Source: Neobacillus vireti (GTDB lineage: Bacteria > Bacillota > Bacilli > Bacillales > Cytobacillaceae). Taken from it: 64,000 nucleotides of DNA. Positions 32,041 through 40,866 of the stretch are shown here, in pieces. The stretch spans positions 149,611 to 213,610 of the forward strand of contig NZ_LDNB01000021.1 of the NCBI RefSeq assembly GCF_001026695.1, in the 5' to 3' direction. Both the position numbers and the translations under genes were made by a program. Within the stretch, counting starts at the first letter, position 1, and each line of letters begins with the position of its first letter. A model generated the notes under the pieces. That model searched no databases. It was not told the origin of the DNA and worked only from the letters and a program-made list of their open reading frames with translations.

Positions 32041-33294
32041 CTATTTTTTTGAATAATTTCCCTGCTTTATAGGTAAAGTTACATTAACCTTCGTTCCTTT
32101 ACCAATCTCGCTTTCTATTTTCAACTTTCCATGGTGATCTTGAATAATTTGATTCGTCACCATTAGACCTAATCCAGTACCATCTTTTTTCGTTGTATAA
32201 AAAGGTGCTCCTAGGTTAAGAATGTCTTCATCCTCAATTCCGGAACCTTCATCTTGGATAACGATGAGCATTTTTTTCTGCTCATGAACCTTTACATGGA
32301 CCCTTATCTCTCCCCCATTAGGCATAGATTCAATCGCATTCTTGATTAAGTTAATAAACACTTGCTTTAGTTGTTTCTCATCACAGTCGATAGGCGGCAG
32401 CGGTCCGGCCATTATCGTTTCCACTGTTACCCCTTGTCGTTCAGCTTGTTGCTGCGTAATCGATAACGTATAGGCAATAATTTCTTCAATACTAGCCTTT
32501 TCAAATTTGATTTCCTTCGGTTTCCCAAGGTACATCAGATCGTTAACAATGGAATTAATCCGGTCAATTTCCTGAATCATAATTGGATAATACTCGTTAC
32601 TATTTGGATCCCGTTCTTGCTGCAGCTGAGTAAATCCCTTTAATGATGACAAGGGGTTACGAATTTCATGGCCAATCGCTGTAGCCATTTGACCGATAAC
32701 AGCTAGCTTTTCTTTTTGGCGGAGATCTTCATGGGCCGAAGTTAAGGAATTTATATACGAATAAAATCGGATAAGAATAATGGATGCAATCGCAGATATT
32801 ATTATTGTTATAACTATAGGTGGTAAAACACCTCCATTTTTGAGTGCGACGCCTAAAAGAATATACTTCCCAATAATTCCACATGCAACAGTCCAGAAAT
32901 ACTTTTTATTTACAAATATAGGAGAAAAAAACACAAATAAAAGTTCAACTGCATTTCCTGAAGCAAAAACATCCTTAGTTCCAAAATACTTTATAAAAGT
33001 ATCTATTACATCGAGGATAACATAGCCTAAAAGATAAAAATATTTAACTACGTACGGATTACCCTTTTTAATAAAATTAATAGATACAGGCAGAAAGCCT
33101 AAAATCAATACATAAAGCCATAATCCCAGTCCACCGTCTGGAAATTTCGAACCCCCATACCCTGTATATCTTGGTAAAATAGCATACCAAAATATATCGT
33201 AGGTAATAAAAAAGATATAAAACAACCACAAGAATAGTTTTATTGCCTTTTTCTCTTCATATATCAATTTAGGACTATTATTGCTTTCTTTCAT
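32041..33294 (-). CDS. Membrane sensor histidine kinase sharing the HD-GYP protein's sensor domain
   Basis: The 417 residues have a six-segment N-terminal domain (residues 15-180) and a HisKA/HATPase core: AIGHEIRNPLSSLKGFTQL with the phosphoacceptor His, NLIKNAIE, GEGS-like DEGSGIE and GTGLGLMV. The kinase core is that of sporulation kinases (KinA-E type). Matching patterns with the adjacent HD-GYP protein include EEK...K.FL...YI....YD.F.Y near the N terminus and FVNKKYFW / FINKRYFW near residue 125. The pair seems to have arisen by fusing one sensor domain to different outputs. Confidence 0.88.
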   Translation of the reverse strand: MKESNNSPKLIYEEKKAIKLFLWLFYIFFITYDIFWYAILPRYTGYGGSKFPDGGLGLWLYVLILGFLPVSINFIKKGNPYVVKYFYLLGYVILDVIDTFIKYFGTKDVFASGNAVELLFVFFSPIFVNKKYFWTVACGIIGKYILLGVALKNGGVLPPIVITIIISAIASIILIRFYSYINSLTSAHEDLRQKEKLAVIGQMATAIGHEIRNPLSSLKGFTQLQQERDPNSNEYYPIMIQEIDRINSIVNDLMYLGKPKEIKFEKASIEEIIAYTLSITQQQAERQGVTVETIMAGPLPPIDCDEKQLKQVFINLIKNAIESMPNGGEIRVHVKVHEQKKMLIVIQDEGSGIEDEDILNLGAPFYTTKKDGTGLGLMVTNQIIQDHHGKLKIESEIGKGTKVNVTLPIKQGNYSKK

Positions 33295-33448
33295 GTTAGT
33301 AGCTCCCTTGGCCGAGTTTCCCCGACAAGTTTTCTGAAAATATTAAATAGTATTTTCTCCTACTATCTTATCATCTTTCCTCATAAATAATGACAAAAAA
33401 AACGAAAAAAATGTGATTTTCGACATATTTCGATAAAAAACCCAAAAA

Positions 33449-33478
33449 AAGCTAACCACTTATCAAAATGGTTAGCTT
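33449..33478 (-). terminator. Terminator after the 5TMR histidine kinase
   Basis: AAGCTAACCA pairs with TGGTTAGCTT around ten bases, followed on the minus strand by TTTTTTTGGG. It overlaps the stop codon of the kinase gene. Confidence 0.85.
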
Positions 33479-34748
33479 AACCTATCAATAATTCTTCTTT
33501 TTTACTTACCGGTAGGACCATGGTAACTTCTGTACCTAATCCAGGTTCACTCTGGTAAGACACCTTCCCCTTCATGGTTTCGATAATTCTTAAGGAAACT
33601 GATGTACCAAGCCCTGTTCCTTTATCTTTAGTCGTATAAAATAAGGTGCCAATCCGCGCTATTTGTTCCTTCGTCATCCCCTTGCCTGTATCAGAGATTT
33701 GAATAGCCGCCTGATTATTGTCAATCTTTGAATGAATAGTTACTATCCCACCATCTGGAGTGGCTTCAATCCCATTTTTTATTAAGTTAACTAAGGCTTG
33801 TTTTAACTGATTCCGATCGGTAACTAGCGAGAATTCAGATGCGTCCAATTCACTTTTCAGCTCTACCCCTTGCTTTACTGCAAGCGGCTCCAATAGCATA
33901 ACTACTTCTAAGAGCACTTCTTTTAATTTAAATGTTTCTATTTTTTCAAATTTAGGTTTGGCAAAATTCAAATAGTCACTAATAATCGATTCCGCGCGAC
34001 CTAATTCACTTAAAACAAGGGAAAGATATTCGTAATTCTTTCCTTCCTCCTGTTGCTGCATCATCTGAAGAAACCCTTTTACGACCGTCAATGGATTGCG
34101 GACTTCATGGGCAATCGAAGCGGCGAGCTCTCCAAGTGTATTCAGCTTTTCTGCCCGCTGAATCTCTTCTTTCATCCTTTTCCTATCGATTATCCCCTCA
34201 TTCAGCTTAGCTCCTAAGACAATAGCCAGCGTTTCAATCAGACCGACAAGGAGGACGTCAGGAATATTAAAATCTAATTTAAAGAAACCTCCGTTAAAAT
34301 AGCGGTAAAAGATAAAGGATAAATAGCAAAGGATTATCGACCAGCCGCCAATACCCGTTGCGATAAGAACTCTTTTTTTTGCGGTAAAATCCAAAAATTT
34401 CCTCCTCAAGAGAAAGGATACAAGCGCGATTAAAAAGATATTCACTAATCCAAAAACTACTGTGTCACCGCCAATGATAACACGCGCTCCAAAAATCATG
34501 CAAAAAACGATTCCGCCCACTGCCGGACCTGCATAAAGGATCGAGATAATAAGAGGAACATAACGCAGGTCCCAATGGAAACCGTAATTTGAATAGGAAA
34601 AAAGCATACACGAAACCGCGGCAGCACCTTGTGCCAGCCCAAACATCAAGCGAGAATTAACTTTTTGCTTATCATCCATAAGAATGCTATAAAGCAGAAC
34701 GGGTGCTAATGTAATTAATACATTCAAAAGAAGTTTTTCTGCCAACAT
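33477..34748 (-). CDS. 5TM-5TMR_LYT-type membrane histidine kinase
   Basis: The product of 423 residues has a 5TMR-type N-terminal membrane domain (PLIISILYAGPAVGGIV is its signature region), then HisKA (ASIAHEVRNPLTVVKGFLQMM) and HATPase (NLIKNGIEATPDGG, DTGKGM, GTGLGTSV). It resembles sporulation-type orphan kinases of Bacillus, which feed Spo0F; no response regulator is adjacent. I place the start at ATG 34748 with GGGGGA seven bases before; a TTG 23 codons earlier extends the frame without a good box. Confidence 0.85.
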   Translation of the reverse strand: MLAEKLLLNVLITLAPVLLYSILMDDKQKVNSRLMFGLAQGAAAVSCMLFSYSNYGFHWDLRYVPLIISILYAGPAVGGIVFCMIFGARVIIGGDTVVFGLVNIFLIALVSFLLRRKFLDFTAKKRVLIATGIGGWSIILCYLSFIFYRYFNGGFFKLDFNIPDVLLVGLIETLAIVLGAKLNEGIIDRKRMKEEIQRAEKLNTLGELAASIAHEVRNPLTVVKGFLQMMQQQEEGKNYEYLSLVLSELGRAESIISDYLNFAKPKFEKIETFKLKEVLLEVVMLLEPLAVKQGVELKSELDASEFSLVTDRNQLKQALVNLIKNGIEATPDGGIVTIHSKIDNNQAAIQISDTGKGMTKEQIARIGTLFYTTKDKGTGLGTSVSLRIIETMKGKVSYQSEPGLGTEVTMVLPVSKKEELLIG

Positions 34749-34901
34749 TGCAATTCCCCCAGGAATAACCAAATAGATAGATAAACAATACGACAAAAGT
34801 CCCCTATTTTCCTTCAACTCAAAAAAACTTTCATAAAATTTACTTTATTTTCACATAAAAAATAGAAAGTCATCGTACTGACCTGCGTTTTGTAAAAATA
34901 G

Positions 34902-35720
34902 CTATTTTCTTTTGGAATAATAGGCCGCACAAATTAAGCCAAAGTAGGTTGGCGCTTCGTAGGATAGAAATTCGACATGGCGTTCTTCAGCAGGGATTGC
35001 CCCGGCAAGAATTAACGTCTGCCAAATTCCATCCGGCTTTGCTGCCTCAATAAATCCTTCTTCAAATTGCGCCATTTTTTCTAATTGATTAGTTTTAATT
35101 AAATCTACTACTTGTTCATCGAAAGCCTTGGCCGCCGGGTCGAAGCCGTATGGTCCATCCTCGTCATGGGCATGGGCCCAATCACAGCTGGCAATGAGAC
35201 CAACGCGCTTTTGTGATTGTTTGACAGCTTTTCCAAGTGCCTTTCCAAATTCCAAATGCTGATCAAAAGAAAGTTCTCTTGCCGGGTTAATGACGACAAT
35301 TGGCACATCTGGCATAAACCTTAGCGGAACAATTACGCCCCAATCGAGTGGCAGGCAAGAAATTGGACCAGCAACAGTTCCAAAATTAATCGTGGCAGAG
35401 GGAATTCCCTCTTCTAGTGCACATTTGTTAATCATCCTAGCTAGTTCTCTGTCTACCAGTCTTTCCATTGCATAAGACGCCTGATTTTCTTCAACGGTCC
35501 CAGCCATTCTTTCTGAATCCGTTATCGCAAATTGACCATGGATTCTTGTTCCATGCGGTGTAAGAATGATGAGACAATCCGGATTCTCCTTAGACATGAA
35601 AGTCGTTAACATTTTCATACTTTCACGTGTCACAGACATTCTTTCAGGGTATACACCTTGTAGTTCCGGAATAATTTCCCCTCCATGCGGCGCCATACAA
35701 GCAAATACAAATGGGTTCAT
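34902..35720 (-). CDS. LigB-type class III extradiol dioxygenase family protein
   Basis: The product of 272 residues belongs to the LigB/MEMO superfamily: MAPHGGEIIPE near the N terminus gives a metal-ligand His, with ILTPHGTRIHG and SCDWAHAHDEDGPYG holding further conserved His and Asp residues. Class III extradiol enzymes cleave catechol rings using Fe(II). No aromatic pathway genes are nearby, so the substrate is unknown and a MEMO-like role is possible. The start is ATG 35720 after AAGGTGGA; the frame extends 31 codons upstream without a ribosome site. Confidence 0.82.
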   Translation of the reverse strand: MNPFVFACMAPHGGEIIPELQGVYPERMSVTRESMKMLTTFMSKENPDCLIILTPHGTRIHGQFAITDSERMAGTVEENQASYAMERLVDRELARMINKCALEEGIPSATINFGTVAGPISCLPLDWGVIVPLRFMPDVPIVVINPARELSFDQHLEFGKALGKAVKQSQKRVGLIASCDWAHAHDEDGPYGFDPAAKAFDEQVVDLIKTNQLEKMAQFEEGFIEAAKPDGIWQTLILAGAIPAEERHVEFLSYEAPTYFGLICAAYYSKRK

Positions 35721-35806
35721 ATAAAGTTCCACCTTTTTTCTTTTATATAAGGTAATTAGAGAAATGGATGAGAAATCCTTCTTTTTACAAATAGAATTAA
35801 AAAATG

Positions 35807-35835
35807 TTGACAAAACTACAATTATCCTGTAATAT
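35807..35835 (+). promoter_or_regulatory. Consensus-like sigma-A promoter pointing right
   Basis: TTGACA at 35807-35812, 17-base spacer, TAATAT at 35830-35835. It points away from the dioxygenase gene into a 400-base region without a rightward gene, so it may drive a noncoding RNA. Confidence 0.6.
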
Positions 35836-36087
35836 TAGTATTTGTGCTTTACAAATAAAGTAACTTGTAATTAATGAGATAACGCAATGTAAGAATTTTT
35901 TCTGGCATTCTGCTTATGTTTAAAATAAAAACTTATTCACACTGGATCGGCTTCGGAGCCGTTAGGATGTAAGAGAGGTAGGGCTTACGTCGTTTAGGTA
36001 TAAAACCATCAGGTGGAAGAATAACCGCGGCAAACTTGTTTTTATAACAATTACAATATATAAGTTTTTACCTTGCGATGGCGATTA

Positions 36088-36123
36088 AGAAAAGCGCAAG
36101 CAACTTAGTTAGGCGCTGGACAT
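36088..36123. repeat. Shortened copy of the GCGCAAGCGCC-type repeat
   Basis: AAAAGCGCAAGC and AGGCGCTGGACA are the two boundary segments of the element at 14453-14575, here only some 10 bases apart. Confidence 0.45.
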
Positions 36124-36184
36124 TAACATTACAACCAATCACAAGTTACGATAAGGATTCAAAAAAATTGAATCAAAAGCTAAG

Positions 36185-36214
36185 AAGGCAGAGGGATCAT
36201 TATTCCTCTGCCTT
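36185..36214. terminator. Terminator hairpin after yvpB
   Basis: AAGGCAGAGG pairs perfectly with CCTCTGCCTT around ten bases. It lies 20 bases after the end of the leftward YvpB gene. Confidence 0.7.
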
Positions 36215-36233
36215 CGCCCATTTCAGGGCATTT

Positions 36234-36998
36234 TTATTTTTTAATCACAATTGCTTGTTTGCCCATTTGCTCCCAAGCTTTGATAAAACTGTCTTTGTTT
36301 ATTTTCTTATTTTTCTCTCCATAAGGATCGTTTATGTAAATATAATTTTCATCGTAGCCGGTAATTGCGACACTATGTTCACTAAATGTAATATCAATTT
36401 TCCCCTGCGGTGTATCCCACGTTTGAAAGACAGAGACAGGTGAGAAGCTGGATGTTGTAATGATCCACACAGGAAGCCCTTGACCCACTTCATTTAATAA
36501 ATCGTCGAACGGTTTATTCGTTAAATTGACTGCTTTATCCCCAACATATTTCTTTGCCAGTTCTAATACCGGACCATTGTATACACCTAGACCTGGTCCA
36601 TGTGCCATATCCCCGACAAAGCCAGCATTTGGATTCCCCTTCTTGCCATTACTGTAAGTTAACGGGACTGTTTTGATTTTATCAGCTAATTCATTCTTTG
36701 TCACTTTTATACCATGATAGTTAAGAATCATGGCCAAACTGGTAACTTCACACCCGTTGTAGAGCTTGGGTTTATCCATTTGATTTAATAACGGAACATC
36801 GAGAAGGATACTATCTGGTAAACTGGGAACTTCCTTCTGCAGAATATTTACTTCACGCATTTTTAATTGAGCAGCCTCTTTCAGAGAGGCGATTGCCGAT
36901 TGGGTGGATTTGGACTTGGATTTCACAGCAATTATCGTTTTCGTACTAATAAATGATATGACAATAATAATAATAATGATGATTAGCAATTTTTTCAT
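36234..36998 (-). CDS. yvpB: Exported C39-like peptidase, YvpB-like
   Basis: The 254 residues begin with a long run of Ile as signal or anchor, then a coiled region and a C39_2 papain-like domain. NGCEVTSLAMILNYHG holds the catalytic Cys, FSEHSVAITGYD the His and YINDPYG the Asp/Asn. The protein aligns along its length with B. subtilis YvpB as I recall it (LYNGCEVTSLAM, GFVGDMA.GPGLGVY, EHSVA.TGYD). It probably acts on the outer surface; its substrate is unknown. Its nearness to the peptide cassette (5.5 kb) is probably coincidence. Confidence 0.85.
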   Translation of the reverse strand: MKKLLIIIIIIIVISFISTKTIIAVKSKSKSTQSAIASLKEAAQLKMREVNILQKEVPSLPDSILLDVPLLNQMDKPKLYNGCEVTSLAMILNYHGIKVTKNELADKIKTVPLTYSNGKKGNPNAGFVGDMAHGPGLGVYNGPVLELAKKYVGDKAVNLTNKPFDDLLNEVGQGLPVWIITTSSFSPVSVFQTWDTPQGKIDITFSEHSVAITGYDENYIYINDPYGEKNKKINKDSFIKAWEQMGKQAIVIKK

Positions 36999-37154
36999 AG
37001 AATTTTATACCATTCCTCATAAGATAATTTTATCTATAAATTACGACTATCGAAATATGCTACTATATAACCATATCAAATAATACTAAAAGGATAAAGG
37101 AAATATATTTCCAAATACATTCTATTCATCTTTTCTAAAGATTTTCTTTAAGCA

Positions 37155-37341
37155 AGACCTGTTTAAAAGTGAATGTTGATTTCCGTTCCAGGCGCTTCGC
37201 TTTCCGCGGGGCGGGCGGTGAGCCTCCTCGGCGCTAAAGCGCCTGCGGGGTCTCACCTGTCCCGCTGCTCCCGCAGGAGTCTCGCGCCCTCCACTCCAAT
37301 CAACATTGTGCTCAAAATCAACATTGTTCTTTAGCACAGCC
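37155..37341 (-). repeat. MITE-like GC-rich repeat, copy 1 (reverse orientation)
   Basis: The core (GATTGGAGTGGA...GACTCCTGCGGGAGCAGCGGGACAG...GGAGGCTCACCGCCCGCCCCGCGG) is much richer in GC than the surroundings. The right end GGCTGTGCTAAAG (read leftward) and the left end resembling TTTAAACAGGTC suggest degenerate terminal inverted repeats. Other copies are at 62665-62832 and 63898-64000. Confidence 0.85.
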
Positions 37342-37384
37342 TAAAGAAAAAACCCCTTTAGCTTTTTCGCTAAAAGGGAATTTC

Positions 37385-37846
37385 TCAGCTTTTTTTTGGA
37401 GTAAGCTTTCGAATCACTTGATTGATTACTTCGGAAAAGACTAGCCCGAAGGCAATTGATCCGGCAATCATAAGTACTTTTGCCGCTAAGCCAAGCGCCG
37501 TATTATAATCGTTCTCAACAAAATTCCTCATGGCATCATAAGCAAGGCCGCCCGGCACTAACGGAATAATGCCGGCTACACTAAAAATAATTACAGGTGT
37601 TTTATAAAACTTTGCTAGCTCCTGACTGAGGACTGCGATAAATACAGTGGCTGCCAATGTGGCGAGCACAGCATTATTTGTATAGCCTTCAAGAAGATAA
37701 TAAACTAGCCAGCCGCCCATGCCAATCAGCCCGCATTTCACCAAGGTTTCCTTCGGCGCATTAAAAACAATCCCAAAGGACCCTGTAGCAATAAAACTCG
37801 TGATTAACTGTGCAAGAATCGCCACTATTTCTAACCTCACCCTCAT
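37385..37846 (-). CDS. Threonine/serine exporter, C-terminal subunit (ThrE_2, YjjB-like)
   Basis: The 153 residues form four to five membrane segments (PGGLAYDAMRNFVENDY is the conserved P/G-rich loop). This is the DUF3815/YjjB half of the ThrE exporter, which in many bacteria is encoded apart from the YjjP half. It overlaps the larger subunit gene by four bases (ATGA). Together they would export Thr and Ser, or in some species succinate. Confidence 0.85.
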   Translation of the reverse strand: MRVRLEIVAILAQLITSFIATGSFGIVFNAPKETLVKCGLIGMGGWLVYYLLEGYTNNAVLATLAATVFIAVLSQELAKFYKTPVIIFSVAGIIPLVPGGLAYDAMRNFVENDYNTALGLAAKVLMIAGSIAFGLVFSEVINQVIRKLTPKKS

Positions 37847-38604
37847 AAAAATGAAACGACAACGGCAATTCCCGCCCCAATGGCAAAGGCCGTCAGGAAA
37901 GCCTCTGCTCCTTTTGACAACCCTGAAACTAAATGTCCAGCCATTAAATCCCTGATGGCGTTCGTCACTAAAAGACCAGGTACCAACGTCATCACCGAAC
38001 CAATGATAATTTTATCTAATTGATGGCCTACACCCATTTTCACAAAAATAAACGACAGCAATCCAATGACGAAGGAAGCCAAAAATTCCGAGAAAAACTT
38101 GATTGGGATAAAGCGGTGGAAGCAGACAAAGCTAAGATACCCTAATCCACCGGAAATCATCGCGGGAATAAAGTCATTCCAGCCGCCTTTAAACATTATC
38201 ATGAAACAGCCGCTGGCTAAAGTTGCGGCGGCCACTTGAGTTCCCAGGGGAAAGGAAAGGTCCATGGAATCAATCTCATTCAATTGCTCTAATGCCTGTT
38301 TTCGATTAATTGTACCGCTACTGATATTTCGCGAAATACTATTAACCAAAGCCACCTTTTTCAGATCCGTAGAGCGCTCCGAAATTCTAATCAGCTTAGT
38401 CTTTGTCGGCTCATCCCCCTCCGCTGAAAAAATAATCCCGGTTGGGGTTACATAACTATGTGTTTTTACAATCCCAAAGGAGGAGGCAATCCGCATCATC
38501 GTATCCTCCACCCGATAGGTCTCCGCGCCGCTCTGGAGCATAATTTTCCCAGCAAGCAGACAGACCTCCATGATATCGTATGTTTGTTCAACTTGGTTTC
38601 CCAT
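37843..38604 (-). CDS. Threonine/serine exporter, N-terminal subunit (ThrE, YjjP-like)
   Basis: The 253 residues start with a soluble amphipathic region holding the family motif MLQSGAETYRVEDTM, followed by SYVTPTGIIFS and about five membrane segments (VPGLLVTNAIRDLMAGH loop). This is the DUF1212/YjjP half and pairs with the overlapping downstream gene. Start ATG after GGTGAGAT. Confidence 0.87.
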   Translation of the reverse strand: MGNQVEQTYDIMEVCLLAGKIMLQSGAETYRVEDTMMRIASSFGIVKTHSYVTPTGIIFSAEGDEPTKTKLIRISERSTDLKKVALVNSISRNISSGTINRKQALEQLNEIDSMDLSFPLGTQVAAATLASGCFMIMFKGGWNDFIPAMISGGLGYLSFVCFHRFIPIKFFSEFLASFVIGLLSFIFVKMGVGHQLDKIIIGSVMTLVPGLLVTNAIRDLMAGHLVSGLSKGAEAFLTAFAIGAGIAVVVSFL

Positions 38605-38641
38605 TATATCTCACCCATTATTCCTACATTTGCTTCTTAGT

Positions 38642-38731
38642 TTAAATCAAAACAATGGTTTGAAGCAATGCACAAGATATAGCCATGAGCAAAGATCCTA
38701 ATGCACCTGGTGATAACAAAACAGCTTTCAT
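38642..38731 (-). CDS. Possible 29-residue hydrophobic peptide
   Basis: An ATG at 38731 opens 29 codons for a hydrophobic, single-segment peptide (LLSPGALGSLLMAISCALLQ). It starts 26 bases after the YrdB gene in the same direction. The only ribosome box, AGAGG, touches the ATG, which is too close, so support is weak. Confidence 0.25.
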   Translation of the reverse strand: MKAVLLSPGALGSLLMAISCALLQTIVLI

Positions 38732-38757
38732 CCTCTGAGTATAAACAGTTTTTTGGT

Positions 38758-39096
38758 TTACTGATGCCAAATTTTCATTAATACAAGATTAATTATTACA
38801 ATGAACCCGTAAATATAGGCAAGCGATTGTTTTTCGATAAAAACCAAGGCTGCAACGGGTAAACCAAATATAACAATTTCAAATAAAAGAAAAGGGAGTC
38901 CACTTAGCACGTACGTTGCCTTTGGAGCACCGAACATTCCCCAAATGACAGCTACTAGCAGAGGGGACCCGATTCCTACTATTATTTTCATGATGGTTCC
39001 CTGTGAAACCCGAAAACCCCAATACCCTAAAATGACCAAAACTAAGATTTCTAAAAGAAAACGCACTCCCAGGTTAATTACTTTTAATCCTTCCAT
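38758..39096 (-). CDS. YrdB-type DUF2568 membrane protein
   Basis: The 112 residues have four membrane segments and the family pattern near the N terminus (FLLEILVLVILGYWGF) and GTIMKIIVGIGSPLLVAVIWGMFGAPKA. It matches the YrdB family of B. subtilis. Function is unknown. It follows the DHA2 efflux gene by 38 bases in the same direction and could share its transcript. Confidence 0.8.
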   Translation of the reverse strand: MEGLKVINLGVRFLLEILVLVILGYWGFRVSQGTIMKIIVGIGSPLLVAVIWGMFGAPKATYVLSGLPFLLFEIVIFGLPVAALVFIEKQSLAYIYGFIVIINLVLMKIWHQ

Positions 39097-39134
39097 TCGT
39101 CCACGCCCTTCTAATATAACAATGTCTATCTTCT

Positions 39135-40865
39135 TTATTCAGCAGCAGGAGTAGTTACAAAAGCAGTAGTTGACTTCTTTTTTCTTTCGATAAAAACGAA
39201 TCCAGCTAAGCAGCAAAGTAATACAAATGGAATGCTCGTTTTATAAAGGTCAGCAAAACTAGAAGCAATTGTTTCTTTCGCAAAAGTTGATACCTGATTC
39301 GAATAGTTTTTTACAAGCTTTCCTTTTTCGGCGATATCCTTATCCACCTGCATTGCTACCTTGGGGTAAATCAATTCCTTGGCTGAGATTCTTTGTTCTT
39401 CCGGAATAGTGGCAAGTGCTTTTTGGACGTTAATGTCGATGATTTGTTGACGTTCCACTGCTGTCATTAAGGTTGGATTGATTTTGCGTGCAGTCTCATC
39501 GCCATTAATTGATCTTTTTGTTTCGCTCAAGATTTTCTCTTTTGCCGCTTGTGGTACGTCGAGCTTTTCAAGCTGTTGGGCTGCGAAATGAACAACATCC
39601 TTCTTTTTAGTGTCAATATTATTCGTTAGCCCTGCCACAAAAATAGCGACGGCTAACACTACTCCTAATTGCCTCAGCATCGAAAAAACACCCTGGGAGG
39701 CAGTGAGCATTTCTCCTTCGAAAGAGGATGTACTGGCAATCGTGGCCGAGGAAATAACAAAGCTAAATCCCAAGCCAAGCAAACTGCACAATAGGACAAT
39801 TTCTTTTGAAGTGCTGTGAATAGTTAAATTGTGCAACAAATAATACGCGCATCCCATAATTCCAAAACCAAGAATGACTGGGATGGTATATCCGATTTTT
39901 TTCGTTAGTAAACCGGCGATGTTGGAAAAAACAAAGATGGCGGCAGACACGGGTGTGACGAGTAATGCGGCTTGAAGCTCCGTCTTATGCTGGAAGTTAG
40001 TTAAGAACTGAGGTAGTAGGACCATTACACCGATGAGGAAGATAAACCCTGTTGTCACTGTTACAACTGAACCTGTGAACAAGCGGTCTTTAAAGAGATT
40101 TAGATTTACCATTGGAGCCTTTGATTTTTTCTCTGCAAAAATAAATAGCAGAATGGACGCGGCAGTAACAAGATAACAGAAAATCGCTTGAGTACTATTC
40201 CAGCCCCATGTATTTCCCTTTATTAACACAAGATTTAACGAGAAAATGGCTGAAACAGAGAAGAGTAATCCAAACCAATCTATTTTTGATTTTACACGAT
40301 TTTCTTCCTTTAATGTTAGTAAAAAGAAGGCAATGACAATGGCCATTAAACAGATTGGAACATTCACATAAAATACCCAATGCCAACTTAACTTTTCCGT
40401 TATGATTCCCCCCACCGTTGGCCCCATTGCAGTGGCTAAACCTTGTGTTGCCCCTAGTAAGGTGAGTGGCAGTATTCTTTTTTCAATCGGCATTGCAGCA
40501 ATACCAATCACCATACTGCAAGGAATTAAGATAGCGGCACCTAAGCTTTGAATGAACCGTGCAACAATTAAGAAGTCCCCACTCGTTGCAAGTCCGCAAA
40601 GCGCAGACCCCAATCCAAAAATAAACAGCCCAACAATGTAAAATTTATTTCTGCCAAACATTTCGGCAAACCTTGCCAGCGGAATGGCTAATACAGCAAT
40701 CGTCATCGTATATACATTCAACATCCATGAGCTCGTTTCTAATGTTGTGTGCAAGCTGTTCTGAATCGCCGGCAGCGTAATGTTCATAATTGTAGAGTCA
40801 AGCATACAAACAAATATCCCCAAACACATGAGCAAAACAACCTTCATTCCACCCGTTCCCTTCAT
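39135..40865 (-). CDS. DHA2-family MFS multidrug efflux pump (14 spans)
   Basis: The 576 residues are typical of the EmrB/QacA class. Near the N terminus is the DHA2 motif D1 (LDSTIMNITLPAI) and motif A (GRNKFYIVGL region); motif C follows in PTVGGIITEKLSWHWVFYVNVP. A long hydrophilic loop of about 110 residues precedes the last segment. Drug/proton antiport is expected. The PadR regulator gene lies immediately upstream, one base apart, and most likely controls both. Confidence 0.9.
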   Translation of the reverse strand: MKGTGGMKVVLLMCLGIFVCMLDSTIMNITLPAIQNSLHTTLETSSWMLNVYTMTIAVLAIPLARFAEMFGRNKFYIVGLFIFGLGSALCGLATSGDFLIVARFIQSLGAAILIPCSMVIGIAAMPIEKRILPLTLLGATQGLATAMGPTVGGIITEKLSWHWVFYVNVPICLMAIVIAFFLLTLKEENRVKSKIDWFGLLFSVSAIFSLNLVLIKGNTWGWNSTQAIFCYLVTAASILLFIFAEKKSKAPMVNLNLFKDRLFTGSVVTVTTGFIFLIGVMVLLPQFLTNFQHKTELQAALLVTPVSAAIFVFSNIAGLLTKKIGYTIPVILGFGIMGCAYYLLHNLTIHSTSKEIVLLCSLLGLGFSFVISSATIASTSSFEGEMLTASQGVFSMLRQLGVVLAVAIFVAGLTNNIDTKKKDVVHFAAQQLEKLDVPQAAKEKILSETKRSINGDETARKINPTLMTAVERQQIIDINVQKALATIPEEQRISAKELIYPKVAMQVDKDIAEKGKLVKNYSNQVSTFAKETIASSFADLYKTSIPFVLLCCLAGFVFIERKKKSTTAFVTTPAAE

Positions 40866-40866
40866 T

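Larger units (their letters stand above)
35842..36245 (+). ncRNA. Candidate noncoding RNA, unknown class
   Basis: From the promoter at 35807 to the hairpins at 36185-36240 there is no convincing rightward gene. Around 35945-36010 are two consecutive hairpins: CGGCT-TCGG-AGCCG and GATGTAAG / CTTACGTC around AGAGAGGTAGGG. A later segment reads AACCATCAGGTGG. On the right, GCCC-ATTTCA-GGGC followed by ATTTTTATTTTTT (36217-36240) looks like a rightward terminator. I cannot match it to a riboswitch or RNA family I know. A short decayed repeat (36088-36123) lies inside. Confidence 0.35.

Noticed and set aside
36078..36443. 121-codon rightward frame
   Set aside because: Mostly antisense to yvpB, with no ribosome site; the non-overlapping part lies in a repeat remnant and terminator.
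37122..37337. 71-codon leftward frame
   Set aside because: It lies wholly inside copy 1 of the same repeat.
38642..38731. Type I toxin peptide
   Set aside because: A hydrophobic 29-residue frame exists but the ribosome box touches the ATG and I see no antisense RNA promoter; kept only as a low-confidence entry.
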